From a virus: a stretch of 45,603 bases of DNA. Shown in pieces: positions 37,761 through 45,603 of this stretch; the first letter of the stretch is position 1; each line of letters starts with the position of its first letter. The translations under genes were made by a program, and so were the position numbers. The DNA lies in IMG/VR virus record IMGVR_UViG_3300032118_000012, positions 1 through 45,603 of that record; one strand, given 5' to 3'. The notes under the pieces were generated by a model that saw nothing but the letters and a program-made list of their open reading frames with translations, ran no database searches and had not been told where the DNA came from.

Positions 37761-38122
37761 GGCAATACGTCCCCGAGCCCGGTACGCTTCACGGCAACTA
37801 CCTTGTAGTGATTTTGGGCACTCCCGGGAAGCATCCAACGTTCGACTTTGTGGATCTCGAATTGGATTCCGTCAATCTCCAACATGTCGGCCTGTTCCCC
37901 CGTCGTCGTGTTAGCGGTGTGGAGTTCGATGTCGGTGAATATCTTGATCGATTCGTGGGTCCGGCGCCCCTCGGGGAGCTGGAGAAGTTCATTTGGGTCG
38001 AGGGGCTGCACGGAAGCCTGGATCTCCAGGATCGATTCGGCTCCCTTCTCGTAAACTCCCTTAACCCATTCGCCAGCCTCGAAACGGCTGACCACGACGG
38101 TCCTAGTCGTGAGGCCGACCAA
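37757..38122 (-). CDS. Neck/head completion protein (121 aa)
   Basis: Likely TTG start at 38122. The body (IEIDG-type strands: EIDGIQFEIHKVERWML) and location between the gp10-like and terminator genes indicate a head-tail joining protein. Not identified by family. Confidence 0.6.
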   Translation of the reverse strand: MVGLTTRTVVVSRFEAGEWVKGVYEKGAESILEIQASVQPLDPNELLQLPEGRRTHESIKIFTDIELHTANTTTGEQADMLEIDGIQFEIHKVERWMLPGSAQNHYKVVAVKRTGLGDVLP

Positions 38123-38585
38123 CGGCGCCCCCCTTCGATTGCATGACCTTTTGGTACTGAATCGAGTTGATGAGCTGGCCGGTATCGATCAGCGGGACGC
38201 TGCTCCCCTTAGCCTTGATTGTGCTCGGGTTCAGCGGCTTGATCCCGATCGACTTCTGGATCGTCGTTTTGATGTCCGAGACGCCACGAACGCCCATCTG
38301 GTCGAGCGCCCTTTCGACCGTCATCGAGCCGATGAGAATCTTTCCGATCAGGCCCTTCACGATCTCATTCCTGGCGTTAACCGTCCGGTCAAACGTGGAG
38401 CGGAGGAACGACCGCTCCGGGATCATTACGTTATGCCTTTTCCCAGCACCGTGGGCACCAAACTCGTGGATGATCGCGATATCGATGACTTTCGAGCCGA
38501 ACGACCCCTTGTGTTCCTTCTCGCCCTTCGCACCCTGGAATCCGAGTTTGACATGCGCTCCCTTGGCGGACTGGTACTCGCGCAT
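38103..38585 (-). CDS. HK97 gp10-like neck/tail completion protein (160 aa)
   Basis: HVKLGFQGAKGEKEH, HEFGAHGAG and IPERSFLRSTFD are the usual gp10-like features (PxRxFLR core), followed by a helical C-terminus ending in TIKAKGSSVPLIDTGQLINS. Joins head and tail. Confidence 0.75.
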   Translation of the reverse strand: MREYQSAKGAHVKLGFQGAKGEKEHKGSFGSKVIDIAIIHEFGAHGAGKRHNVMIPERSFLRSTFDRTVNARNEIVKGLIGKILIGSMTVERALDQMGVRGVSDIKTTIQKSIGIKPLNPSTIKAKGSSVPLIDTGQLINSIQYQKVMQSKGGAVGRPHD

Positions 38586-38599
38586 GATTCGCCTCCAGC

Positions 38600-38983
38600 C
38601 TAGATCTCGATCGCTGGTTCCGATGCGTACACCGGGAAGAAGGGGGACTTGACGAGCTGCTTTCGGAGTTGGAGAAACATCTCGCCGTAGGCCGTTGTCT
38701 CGTAGCCGCTCCCTGTCTTCATGACCAACTCGCGCGCCTGCGACAAGTCCCCGACTTTCTCGGAAGTCATAAATCCCGGTGCGGTCGCACCCACTGTCGG
38801 GAATCGTTTCATGAAGTGCGCCGTCAGGAGAGCGATAGCGGCATCATAGTTCGCGCCGAACGTAATAGCGTCGGCCTGGCCCGCCGCAAGAGTGGCGAGT
38901 AGATCCCTTTTCGCGGAGTCTCCCGGGCTGAGGGACGCAAACTCCGGGGCCAGCGCGTTGAAAAGGGCGACGTTCAGCCCCAT
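38600..38983 (-). CDS. Head-tail adaptor, DUF4054-like (127 aa)
   Basis: FNALAPEFASLSPGDSA at the start and AYGEMFLQLRKQLVKSPFFP at the end are characteristic of DUF4054 connector proteins that dock on the portal. Confidence 0.75.
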   Translation of the reverse strand: MGLNVALFNALAPEFASLSPGDSAKRDLLATLAAGQADAITFGANYDAAIALLTAHFMKRFPTVGATAPGFMTSEKVGDLSQARELVMKTGSGYETTAYGEMFLQLRKQLVKSPFFPVYASEPAIEI

Positions 38984-38987
38984 CGGA

Positions 38988-39353
38988 TCATTCCTTCTCG
39001 GGCTTGAGATCGACGGCGGAAATCTGCTCTTGAATGGCGGCCGAAACGGCCTTTCGGTTGTCGATTAAAGCCCACTTCTTCAGTAAGTCGGCATCGACGG
39101 TTTTCTTCACGACTGCGATTGCTTCCTTGGTGTTCAGTCCCGAAAGGCCGGGATCGCTCAGTCCCTTCTCCGGCTCATTTAGAGCTTTGAGAAAACCGCC
39201 GCCGATGATCTGCGCAACTGTGGGGTGCTTCTGAATCTGTTCCCAGAGGGCGGGCTCGATCTCATTCACGCCCGGGATAAACCGGACGAACACGCCCGTA
39301 CTGAGATGGACACTGAAGACATTCGCCCTTGTATATTCAACGAGCATTTTCAT
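38988..39353 (-). CDS. Small head-region protein (121 aa)
   Basis: VRFIPGVNEIEPALWEQIQK is seen in small phage proteins lying next to capsid genes; the second half is helical and Lys-rich. Role unknown; possibly capsid or connector accessory. Confidence 0.55.
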   Translation of the reverse strand: MKMLVEYTRANVFSVHLSTGVFVRFIPGVNEIEPALWEQIQKHPTVAQIIGGGFLKALNEPEKGLSDPGLSGLNTKEAIAVVKKTVDADLLKKWALIDNRKAVSAAIQEQISAVDLKPEKE

Positions 39354-39365
39354 CCTCCATTTTTA

Positions 39366-39398
39366 GCGGGGGAAAGCTTGGAGGAGACCTTCCCCCGC
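39366..39398 (-). terminator. Hairpin after the capsid gene
   Basis: Stem GCGGGGGAA (39366-39374) with TTCCCCCGC (39390-39398), 15-base loop, in the 67-bp gap after the capsid gene. No U-run. It may stabilise the capsid message or weaken read-through to lower-copy proteins. Confidence 0.4.
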
Positions 39399-39420
39399 CG
39401 CCCTACATCCCTGGGGGCCC

Positions 39421-40362
39421 TTACAAAACCGCCTTCCCATCGTCGGTGTAAGCCGCCGACAACGGGTAATAGAAGAGAACGCCACCGAATCGCGAGTGGC
39501 ACGGAATCTGGAACTCCAAGTTGACTTCCTGCGGGGGGAACTGCTCGAAGTCCTGCGGGATCGCAAGCTGGAGCTTCATCGGGTTCCGGTCGTACCAGAT
39601 GATCCGGGGGATGCTACCTACACCAGCGCTTTCCAGTTCCGGAACCATTTCCGCGTTTTTACACGAGGGCGAATTCTTGAGGAAGAATTCCAACACGGTG
39701 TAGTCCGAATACGGGATCTTGAGGGTCGAGAGGAATCCCCAATAGCTCGGGCTCAACAGGATCGTGTTCGGGCTTTCGACTCCCTTGGTTGTATTGATGA
39801 TCGACGTCACTCCGAGGTTGAGATCCCGGAGAACCTGTTCCGGGGTCTTCTTGAGGAAGTCACTGACCGTCCCCGTCCCATCCGTCGGCAACGTCACATG
39901 CCCGATATTCGGATGGTTCAGAAGCCCAAGGAACCCGTACTCCGTATCTCCGAGAAATGCCGTCCTGTTCTCCTTGAGGAAAATCCCTCGCTTCGCCGCA
40001 AGAGCCAGCCGCGCGTTTAGCGGTAGCCCCGCCATCTGCGCGTTCCGGATTTCCTGCACGGTATACGAGTACGAATCCCCAAGGGACCGCACCTTCTGCA
40101 AAAACTCCTTGCCCTTGATCGAAGCGCGCGGGAAGTCCTTCGCGTAGTTCGACACGAACTGGGCAATCCCGACCTGATCGAACTGTTCGTATTTGATGAA
40201 CTCTGCTCCGGGGCCAGCCGTAGTATCTACGGGAATGAGCATCCGCGCTTTCATCTCAGGGTAGATGATGTCGTATGTCTGCTGCTTGACGTAGACGAGC
40301 TGGCGTTCGAAGAAGATCGCCGTTTGGTCGTCGAGATTCACGTATTTTCTAGGCATCTTCAT
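39421..40362 (-). CDS. Major capsid protein, DUF2184-like (313 aa)
   Basis: HK97-fold capsid protein. QEIRNAQMAGLPLNARLALA, GLLNHPNI and LLSPSYWGFLSTLKIPYSDY are features of the DUF2184 family. The first 50 residues contain PVDTTAGPGAEFIKYEQFD. Encoded after the cement protein gene. Confidence 0.85.
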   Translation of the reverse strand: MKMPRKYVNLDDQTAIFFERQLVYVKQQTYDIIYPEMKARMLIPVDTTAGPGAEFIKYEQFDQVGIAQFVSNYAKDFPRASIKGKEFLQKVRSLGDSYSYTVQEIRNAQMAGLPLNARLALAAKRGIFLKENRTAFLGDTEYGFLGLLNHPNIGHVTLPTDGTGTVSDFLKKTPEQVLRDLNLGVTSIINTTKGVESPNTILLSPSYWGFLSTLKIPYSDYTVLEFFLKNSPSCKNAEMVPELESAGVGSIPRIIWYDRNPMKLQLAIPQDFEQFPPQEVNLEFQIPCHSRFGGVLFYYPLSAAYTDDGKAVL

Positions 40363-40374
40363 TTCCCCCTTTGG

Positions 40375-41148
40375 TTAGACATGAACGGCCACGCGCACCC
40401 GCGCCAGCGTTGTCACGGAGTCGTACTCCAGGATCTTGACGTAGGCGCTCGCATCCAGCGCGCGGCTGGTATCTGCGTCGTTTCGGAGCCGCCCGCGATT
40501 ACTCGTCGGCAAACCGGCTACCGTCTGCGCGATAACTACCGTAGGTACGCTCGCCCCACCCGCCACCGTTGTCGTGATGACCAGGGTCGCGTCGATATTC
40601 GCCGTGACCGTGAACACATCGCCGGTGCCTGTGCAGGTCGCGACGCCCGCGAGAGCCGCGATCTTGACCGCGTGCGCATCACGAGTCGTCGCGTGGTCTG
40701 TCGCGTAGGTCGTGGAGACACTCGATCCGTTCACGACCGTCGTAATAATGTTGCCCGTGATGAGATCAGTCGACAGCGTGATCGTCTGTACTTGGGCTTT
40801 CCCGGCGTACACGATATACGGGGTATCTCCCACTACGAGGGCTTCTTCCGTCTGACACCAGATGTCCCCATCGGGAATGATCGGGACCGCCGATTGCGCT
40901 AGCAATCCGTCCACCGTGAGGGCAGCGACGTTCTGATGTGCGAGATCGCGCATCACGACGCCGAGGATCACGTCTCCGGAAGCTGAGGGTTGCTTACAGC
41001 CGTCGTCCTGTCCGGCGTACCGGGCCGCGAACTGTCCAAAGATCATGGTATCGACCGGGTTCTCGAAGGTCAGAATCCTAGTCGGGTTCAAACCTTGGAT
41101 TAATCCAGCGACGTTTCGGTTCGGAAGATAGTTGTATGCTGTTTGCAT
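40375..41148 (-). CDS. Capsid cement/decoration protein (257 aa)
   Basis: The start NVAGLIQGLNPTRILTFENP and VILGVVMRDLAHQN-like segments fit phage cement proteins that stabilise DUF2184 capsids. Residues 120-215 form a Thr/Val-rich inserted domain that may be exposed on the head. Confidence 0.7.
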   Translation of the reverse strand: MQTAYNYLPNRNVAGLIQGLNPTRILTFENPVDTMIFGQFAARYAGQDDGCKQPSASGDVILGVVMRDLAHQNVAALTVDGLLAQSAVPIIPDGDIWCQTEEALVVGDTPYIVYAGKAQVQTITLSTDLITGNIITTVVNGSSVSTTYATDHATTRDAHAVKIAALAGVATCTGTGDVFTVTANIDATLVITTTVAGGASVPTVVIAQTVAGLPTSNRGRLRNDADTSRALDASAYVKILEYDSVTTLARVRVAVHV

Positions 41149-41158
41149 GGTGTCCCCC

Positions 41159-42442
41159 TTAGCTCATGACGAGCGATGTCGGTTGTTTCCAGGCGTTAGC
41201 TGCCCGTTCAAAATTCTTTTTCCGGATCGCATCCTCATCGAATACGGCCGTTGTTTCCGGCGCCGGTTGAATGGGAGAGAATTTCGTCCACTCATCCCGG
41301 TTCGTCGCCAGCGCGCGTTCCGCGATCGCGTCGAATCGCGCGTCGACGTAAACGTGGTTCTTGAGCTTCTCGTCGCTCACGGTCGGCGAAACCTTTTTTA
41401 CAATGGCGCGCTTGATCTCCGCGCTGTCTTTCCCGGCCAGAGCCTCGATCTCCTTACTGTCTAGAACGACCTCGGCGACTCGTTGTGTCCGAGACAATTC
41501 CTGAGCGACTAGTTCGACTTCCTTCCGGTCCATTTTCGGCTCCTTCTTGAGTTTCTCCTCCGCATCATCGAGGCGGGCCTGAAGGCGGGAATTCTCGGCC
41601 TTCAGTTTCGCCGTGTCGGCGGAGTCCTTTCCCTCTTTGGTTTTCTTGAGATCCGGTTTTCCTCGACCTTGCTCTTCAGCCGAGTCCTCATCTGATTCAT
41701 CCTCCTCCGACTCGTCTTCGTCTCCCTCTTCTTCGTGCTCTGAGGTCTCTTCCTCTGCCCACTCCTTGAGATTGATGTCGAACGCTTTGACGGCATCTTT
41801 CCCGAATTTTGCGATGGCATCGCACAGATCTTGAGTTACCTCGAATTCTTTATCACCGAGTTTCACTTTTTTCATTTCGCCCCCCTCATCGGAGTTGAGA
41901 ATTTCGTTGTCTGCCGCGTCCAGCCGCAGTTTTACGTCCGGCCCCGCACGGCCCTTCGTCACGATTGCAAGATGGTTGTAGCGGATGTTCCGCTGGATCA
42001 CATCATATTCCTCCCCGTCGAATCGCCCGGGGCTCTCGTCCTTCTCGACTTCATAACCCATCGAGACCTCGTGCTTCCCGTCGAGCACTTGAGCGATCGT
42101 CGCCTCGTCAACAATTTTGACGGTCGTCTCCAGATACCGCCCGTCCCGCGTCTTCACATCGTGACCAGTCCATCCCTTCGTCAGCGAGGTTGCATTGTGC
42201 GCAGTAACCAGATCGACGGGGTGTTCGTTCGTGACCGGGATACCCTTCATCGAAGCAATCGACTTATCACTGAATACTTCGTCCGGAATGCGGGCCTCGC
42301 GGCTCACCGAACCATCTTCCTTCGCATACGGCAAAACTCCGGTACGGGTAGCGGTTACAGGAACGATCAGAAAGCCTTCCGGCGTGCGAGTGATCGCATC
42401 TTTTTGAATTTCGAGGCGTGCGAAACGTTGAACTTTCTTCAT
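41159..42442 (-). CDS. DUF2213 prohead protease fused to scaffold (427 aa)
   Basis: Residues 1-178 are a DUF2213 domain with TNEHP (His74) and HEVSMGYE (Ser127), likely His/Ser of a herpesvirus/HK97-type maturation protease. YNHLAIVTKGRAG ends it. Residues 190-427 form the scaffold: an acidic run at 228-258 and a coiled coil at 275-305. An internal ATG (Met190) with an AGGGGGG site may give free scaffold, as with lambda Nu3. Confidence 0.75.
   Translation of the reverse strand: MKKVQRFARLEIQKDAITRTPEGFLIVPVTATRTGVLPYAKEDGSVSREARIPDEVFSDKSIASMKGIPVTNEHPVDLVTAHNATSLTKGWTGHDVKTRDGRYLETTVKIVDEATIAQVLDGKHEVSMGYEVEKDESPGRFDGEEYDVIQRNIRYNHLAIVTKGRAGPDVKLRLDAADNEILNSDEGGEMKKVKLGDKEFEVTQDLCDAIAKFGKDAVKAFDINLKEWAEEETSEHEEEGDEDESEEDESDEDSAEEQGRGKPDLKKTKEGKDSADTAKLKAENSRLQARLDDAEEKLKKEPKMDRKEVELVAQELSRTQRVAEVVLDSKEIEALAGKDSAEIKRAIVKKVSPTVSDEKLKNHVYVDARFDAIAERALATNRDEWTKFSPIQPAPETTAVFDEDAIRKKNFERAANAWKQPTSLVMS
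41875..41889 (-). promoter_or_regulatory. Internal start for free scaffold
   Basis: AGGGGGG lies 4 bases before ATG at codon 190 of the protease-scaffold gene, exactly at the boundary between the protease and scaffold parts. It would yield a 238-residue scaffold. Confidence 0.45.
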
Positions 42443-42523
42443 TGAGTTGAACCGATAGCAACATTTGAGCAGAAGAAAAACCGCTCGTCAAATCAAATTC
42501 GTAAACGCGGAATATCCACGCCA

Positions 42524-43429
42524 CTATTCTTCAGTCTCTTCTTCTTCGCCAAAGACAGGTTCCGCCCAGCATCGGCAATTAATCGGCTCCCCGGGATGAC
42601 CGTCTTCCGGTGGGTCGTCCCATGAGAAAGCATCCCCCTCCCGGTCCGCGTGCTCGGGCCGAACCCGTTCGTCCATCGCGGTATGCCAGATATACTTTTC
42701 CACACCAGCGTCCCGATGTCGGAGGGACGTCAGTTGACCATTGAACTTGCTGACCTGATCCCGAGCGATCAGCGCCGCCCGCGTCTCAACTTTCTGGAAT
42801 ACCCCCGCTTCTCCGTTCGGCCCGCCGAGATCCTTGACGATCCAGTCGCGCATTGCCTCGTGGCGCATCCCCTGTCGCAAACCCGTATACATCGTGCTCT
42901 CGATATCCGCCGCCATCTTCCGGGGAATGTCTGTAATCAGCGCCGCGTTGGTCTTCGTAAACATCTTAATTTCCGAAACAAGCCACGGCTCCCGCCCCGC
43001 GATGTCCAGCCCCAATACTGACTGGAATACCTTCCCGATCTCCTTGCGATTGAAATCCGCAACTTGCCAGCCCAGATCCTCCGCGACAGTCTCGGCGTAA
43101 TAGGCTTTAAGGGCATCATCGAACCACAGGTTGACCGACTGCATTAAGTCCGCGATGAGATCGGCCGCCGTCTCTTGGTCTTGCCGCGAAGAGTCGGGCC
43201 GGAGTTCGGTTACTTTCGTCTCAATCTCGGGAAATCGGGGAATCAACCGGTTGAGTATAATCCCCTGCAATTTCGAGACGAACCGAAGAAGAGCGCGCGC
43301 GTACTCTCTTTCTAGAGACCGGGGATGCAGATGTCGCAATACCTTTCGTTTTTTACCGGGAATCCCGGCGTGAAGCCGGCGCCGGATTTCTATCGTCGCC
43401 CGGCTCGGAGTACGTAGAGCTAAAGGCAT
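42524..43429 (-). CDS. MuF-like head morphogenesis protein (301 aa)
   Basis: The closing region VETRAALIARDQVSKFNGQL then HTAMDERVRPEHADREG and GEPINCRCWAEP is the Phage_Mu_F/SPP1 gp7 signature. A minor head protein attached to the portal. The start overlaps the portal stop (TAATG). Confidence 0.85.
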   Translation of the reverse strand: MPLALRTPSRATIEIRRRLHAGIPGKKRKVLRHLHPRSLEREYARALLRFVSKLQGIILNRLIPRFPEIETKVTELRPDSSRQDQETAADLIADLMQSVNLWFDDALKAYYAETVAEDLGWQVADFNRKEIGKVFQSVLGLDIAGREPWLVSEIKMFTKTNAALITDIPRKMAADIESTMYTGLRQGMRHEAMRDWIVKDLGGPNGEAGVFQKVETRAALIARDQVSKFNGQLTSLRHRDAGVEKYIWHTAMDERVRPEHADREGDAFSWDDPPEDGHPGEPINCRCWAEPVFGEEEETEE

Positions 43430-45231
43430 TATTTCAGCTTGCCGATGACGAGCGCAATCCCTTCTTTCGGGGAGATCGTGCGGAAGCTACCCTCCTTGAA
43501 CGCGTCAGGTTCTTTCACACGGTATCGGTAACTCGTCGAAGTTTCATCTACCCCGCCGACCCTCTTGCCTTTGAAGAACGATTTCGCGGCTTTCCGGGCT
43601 TCGCGCTCGCTTTTATATTTCTCTTTCAAGAGGATGACCGTTTGCAGCGTCGTCGACTCGTCTAGTATTTTCTCCCAGTCCATCGCATTTCCTTTCTTCG
43701 GAAGTTCCCCGCTCATCCGAATCCCCTTGATCGTGCGTGTGATCGGTGGCCAAAGCGCCTGCGCCGGGTCCTGTAGCGTAGTCTGTGGCATCGCCGTCCG
43801 GCCCGTGAGCAACGGATCATTCGTGATCGGCGGCATCGTGATCCTGCTTTCCTTCGGGTCCTCGTACTTCCGCTCCGGCTCCTCCTCCTCGGCGAAGAGG
43901 TCGGCCGAGAGCGTAGTTTCAATCGAGTACTCATCGCCGCCGAACCGGGATCGCGCGACGTCGCTCGGGTCGATCACCCCGCGGTCAAGGTAGATCGAAT
44001 CCGCCTCCGCCATCGTCTTTCGCATCGCGGCGTGATCCTGCTCGTCCATTTGCCACAACGGCTGGAACTTCCACGTAAAGTCCGCCGGGATTAAGCCCTT
44101 GGTCGGGGAGTTCTTAGCCCGGAGCGAGAGTTTCATCACCTTATCCAGCACGGGCCGGATCTGAGACTCGCGGTAGCTGCTCACGAGGTCGTACCAGTCC
44201 CGGTTCTCGTTCTCTCCCTTACCCGAAAGCCCACCCGTCGGTGAGGTTCCCAGAAGTTTCGTGTGCGGCATCCCCGTTGCCGCCACAAGCCTCATGTTGA
44301 TCCGCTCCAGAATCTCGGCTGCGCCGGTTACCGGACGCGCAACCTGCTCGAACGACTCATTATCAGCATCAAGGACGATGCTGTTTAGGACGCTTCGGGC
44401 CAGGTTCATCATCTCGATCCGCGTGCGAAGATTGGCCGCGCCTTCCTCGGTCTGGAGAATATCTGCGAGGTCCTTGAGTTTGATGACACCCGTATTGAAG
44501 TCCTCCATCATCGAGGCTGCCGCATCGTTCGCGAGGTTGAAATTGCGGATAACGTTGTAGAGACGCCGCAGGATCGAGTCGCCCCAGTACTGGTTGCGCA
44601 TGAAAAGGGTGCGGGGGAGGGGCGAGCCGTCGAATCGGATGATCCGGGACCAGTCCATAATGATATGCGGGTTCGCGATCCCTCCGCGTGGGATTACGTT
44701 GTAGATCCGGGGTAGGCCGAAATTCGGTTGCGTGATGTCCGTTTGGAGGAATAGGAACATCAGCTCCCATCGGTGAAGGACTGTGAAGCCCTTGATATAC
44801 TTGATATTGGTCTCGTCGACGGGCTCGTTGAATTTTCGGCCGTCGTCGAGGATCGGAATGATTCCCGCCCCGCCGTAAAGCCGCGCCCATCGCGCGGCAA
44901 GATGGACGGCGTCGTACACACCGAGTCGCTCGAAATACTTCTCGACTACGTCCGCCTCATCGCGGGGGAGCGAGTCCGTCGCGACAACTTCCAGGCCCTT
45001 CTGGAACGCCGTATCGGGGAGGAGGTCTACGCACCGCGCGGCCGTATCGTCGGCAGCGTAGAGGTGCTCTGCGTCCATCTCGTTGAGCTGCCGCCATTCG
45101 ATCATCGCGCCCGTACGCTTATCCTTTCCGAGTACTCCGAGCCCGGTTAGGACGTTCTTCCATCCATCGATGACGCGATCTTGGTCCTGTCGTTGAACGA
45201 TGTACGGTTTCTTCGCGGCTGATTTTTTCAT
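43429..45231 (-). CDS. Portal protein, DUF1073-like, with C-terminal extra domain (600 aa)
   Basis: Portal core: DDTAARCVDLLPDTAFQKGL, ILDDGRKFNEPVD, LGTSPTGGLSGKGENENRDW and AEADSIYLDRGVIDPSDVAR are features of DUF1073 portals. The last 90 residues (YRYRVKEPDAFKEGSFRTIS then EGIALVIGKLK) are a small domain more often seen on MuF or other phage head proteins. It forms the DNA entry vertex. GGGGAGCGCGA precedes the ATG. Confidence 0.85.
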   Translation of the reverse strand: MKKSAAKKPYIVQRQDQDRVIDGWKNVLTGLGVLGKDKRTGAMIEWRQLNEMDAEHLYAADDTAARCVDLLPDTAFQKGLEVVATDSLPRDEADVVEKYFERLGVYDAVHLAARWARLYGGAGIIPILDDGRKFNEPVDETNIKYIKGFTVLHRWELMFLFLQTDITQPNFGLPRIYNVIPRGGIANPHIIMDWSRIIRFDGSPLPRTLFMRNQYWGDSILRRLYNVIRNFNLANDAAASMMEDFNTGVIKLKDLADILQTEEGAANLRTRIEMMNLARSVLNSIVLDADNESFEQVARPVTGAAEILERINMRLVAATGMPHTKLLGTSPTGGLSGKGENENRDWYDLVSSYRESQIRPVLDKVMKLSLRAKNSPTKGLIPADFTWKFQPLWQMDEQDHAAMRKTMAEADSIYLDRGVIDPSDVARSRFGGDEYSIETTLSADLFAEEEEPERKYEDPKESRITMPPITNDPLLTGRTAMPQTTLQDPAQALWPPITRTIKGIRMSGELPKKGNAMDWEKILDESTTLQTVILLKEKYKSEREARKAAKSFFKGKRVGGVDETSTSYRYRVKEPDAFKEGSFRTISPKEGIALVIGKLK

Positions 45232-45276
45232 TCGCGCTCCCCGGATATTGTACGCTTTACCGTTACCGTAACCCTA

Positions 45277-45603
45277 CTAGATTTTCGACAGCGCTTCGAG
45301 GTACGTCCCCTGCTTCGATTTGAGCCAGGTCGCACCTTGCGTGAACATATCTACCTGGTCGTCATGCGGCGCGTTCGGAAAGTCTGCGCACTCGTCGATG
45401 AAGGGCTTAACCCACGGATTCAGGTCCGGCTTCGGAAGGAGATACCGCTTCATTTCGTGGTCGGGTTCGACCTCCGCGACCCTCTCCGTTTTCGACTTCG
45501 ATGCGGTGATCGGGGTAATTCCGGGAATCGTTTTCTTTAAGGTTTCGATGATCGCAGGACCGTTCGCGCTATCTTCGATCAGGATTCGCCGAGCGTGAGG
45601 AAA
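45277..45603 (-). CDS. terL: Terminase large subunit, C-terminal part (continues from base 1)
   Basis: C-terminal 102 codons of TerL after the contig join, plus the 19-base overlap. It carries the end of the RNase H-like nuclease domain: LIEDSANG-type acidic motif at the join and PHDDQVDMFTQGATWLKS, whose Asp residues bind metal. Stop TAG at 45279-45277, 45 bases before the portal gene. Confidence 0.95.
   Translation of the reverse strand, partial: FPHARRILIEDSANGPAIIETLKKTIPGITPITASKSKTERVAEVEPDHEMKRYLLPKPDLNPWVKPFIDECADFPNAPHDDQVDMFTQGATWLKSKQGTYLEALSKI
45585..45603. repeat. Terminal direct repeat, right copy (contig overlap)
   Basis: Exact copy of bases 1-19. Joining the copies gives a circle of 45,584 bp and restores one uninterrupted terminase gene, which argues against an assembly artefact. 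Confidence 0.9.

Noticed and set aside
45247-45275. GTTACCGTAAC inverted repeat and TACAAT box between terL and portal
   Set aside because: Only 11 bp and no -35 box; could be chance. Not enough to call a promoter or cos site.
1-45603. CRISPR arrays, insertion sequences, integrase or attachment site
   Set aside because: No regularly spaced repeats, transposase or tyrosine/serine recombinase motifs were found on either strand.

Overview
The window is a complete or near-complete genome of a tailed phage with a contractile tail (myovirus). The first 19 bases recur exactly as the last 19, so the contig closes into a circle of about 45,584 bp. The cut falls inside the terminase large subunit gene, whose end lies at 45277-45603. 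All supported genes are on the minus strand and tightly packed, with many 4-base start/stop overlaps (ATGA, GTGA, TTGA). The host is probably Gram-negative: there is an Rz/Rz1-like spanin pair, a phage lipoprotein, and three proteins with Sec-type signal peptides. I see no integrase, CI-like repressor, DNA polymerase, tRNA or CRISPR array.

Reading in the direction of transcription (descending coordinates), an early block starts near 17.9 kb. It has a DUF932-like protein (15982-17103), a replication initiator with internal direct repeats that look like an origin (14615-15376), and a recombination set: YqaJ-type exonuclease, putative annealing protein, coiled-coil partner, Ref/DUF968-type HNH nuclease, winged-helix protein and RusA-like resolvase (9.2-13.9 kb). 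Next come about twenty very small genes (4.7-9.3 kb), including several Cys-rich zinc-binding miniproteins, a PD-(D/E)XK protein and two exported HExxH proteins. A 737-residue multidomain protein (2462-4675) follows, combining a Cys-cluster domain, a GNAT/Mom-like domain and a DNA methyltransferase. It is the best candidate here for an undescribed DNA-modification enzyme.

The late block begins with the small and large terminase subunits. The large subunit carries a 300-residue intein just before Walker B, and an HNH homing-type endonuclease is nested inside the intein DNA in a different reading frame. Across the contig join come portal (DUF1073 type), MuF, a DUF2213 protease-scaffold, a cement protein, the DUF2184 major capsid protein, connector proteins, DUF3383 sheath, DUF3277 tube, a pair of tail-assembly chaperones linked by a -1 frameshift on T TTT TTC, a short tape measure, and a baseplate (Dit-like, plug, hub, Gp138 spike, gp25/W-like, gpJ, DUF2612). 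Tail-fibre-type genes follow, then three unusual genes with signal peptides (24.5-27.2 kb), a lysis cassette with its own likely promoter (23.1-24.4 kb), a large fibre, and several small appendage genes down to 18.1 kb.

Non-coding space is scarce; no gap exceeds 190 bp. The larger gaps hold promoter-like sequences, hairpins and a recurring 9-mer, TTATCCACG, which is one base from a DnaA box and sits in the spacer of two predicted promoters. Functions are assigned from family resemblance read by eye; no database search was run.
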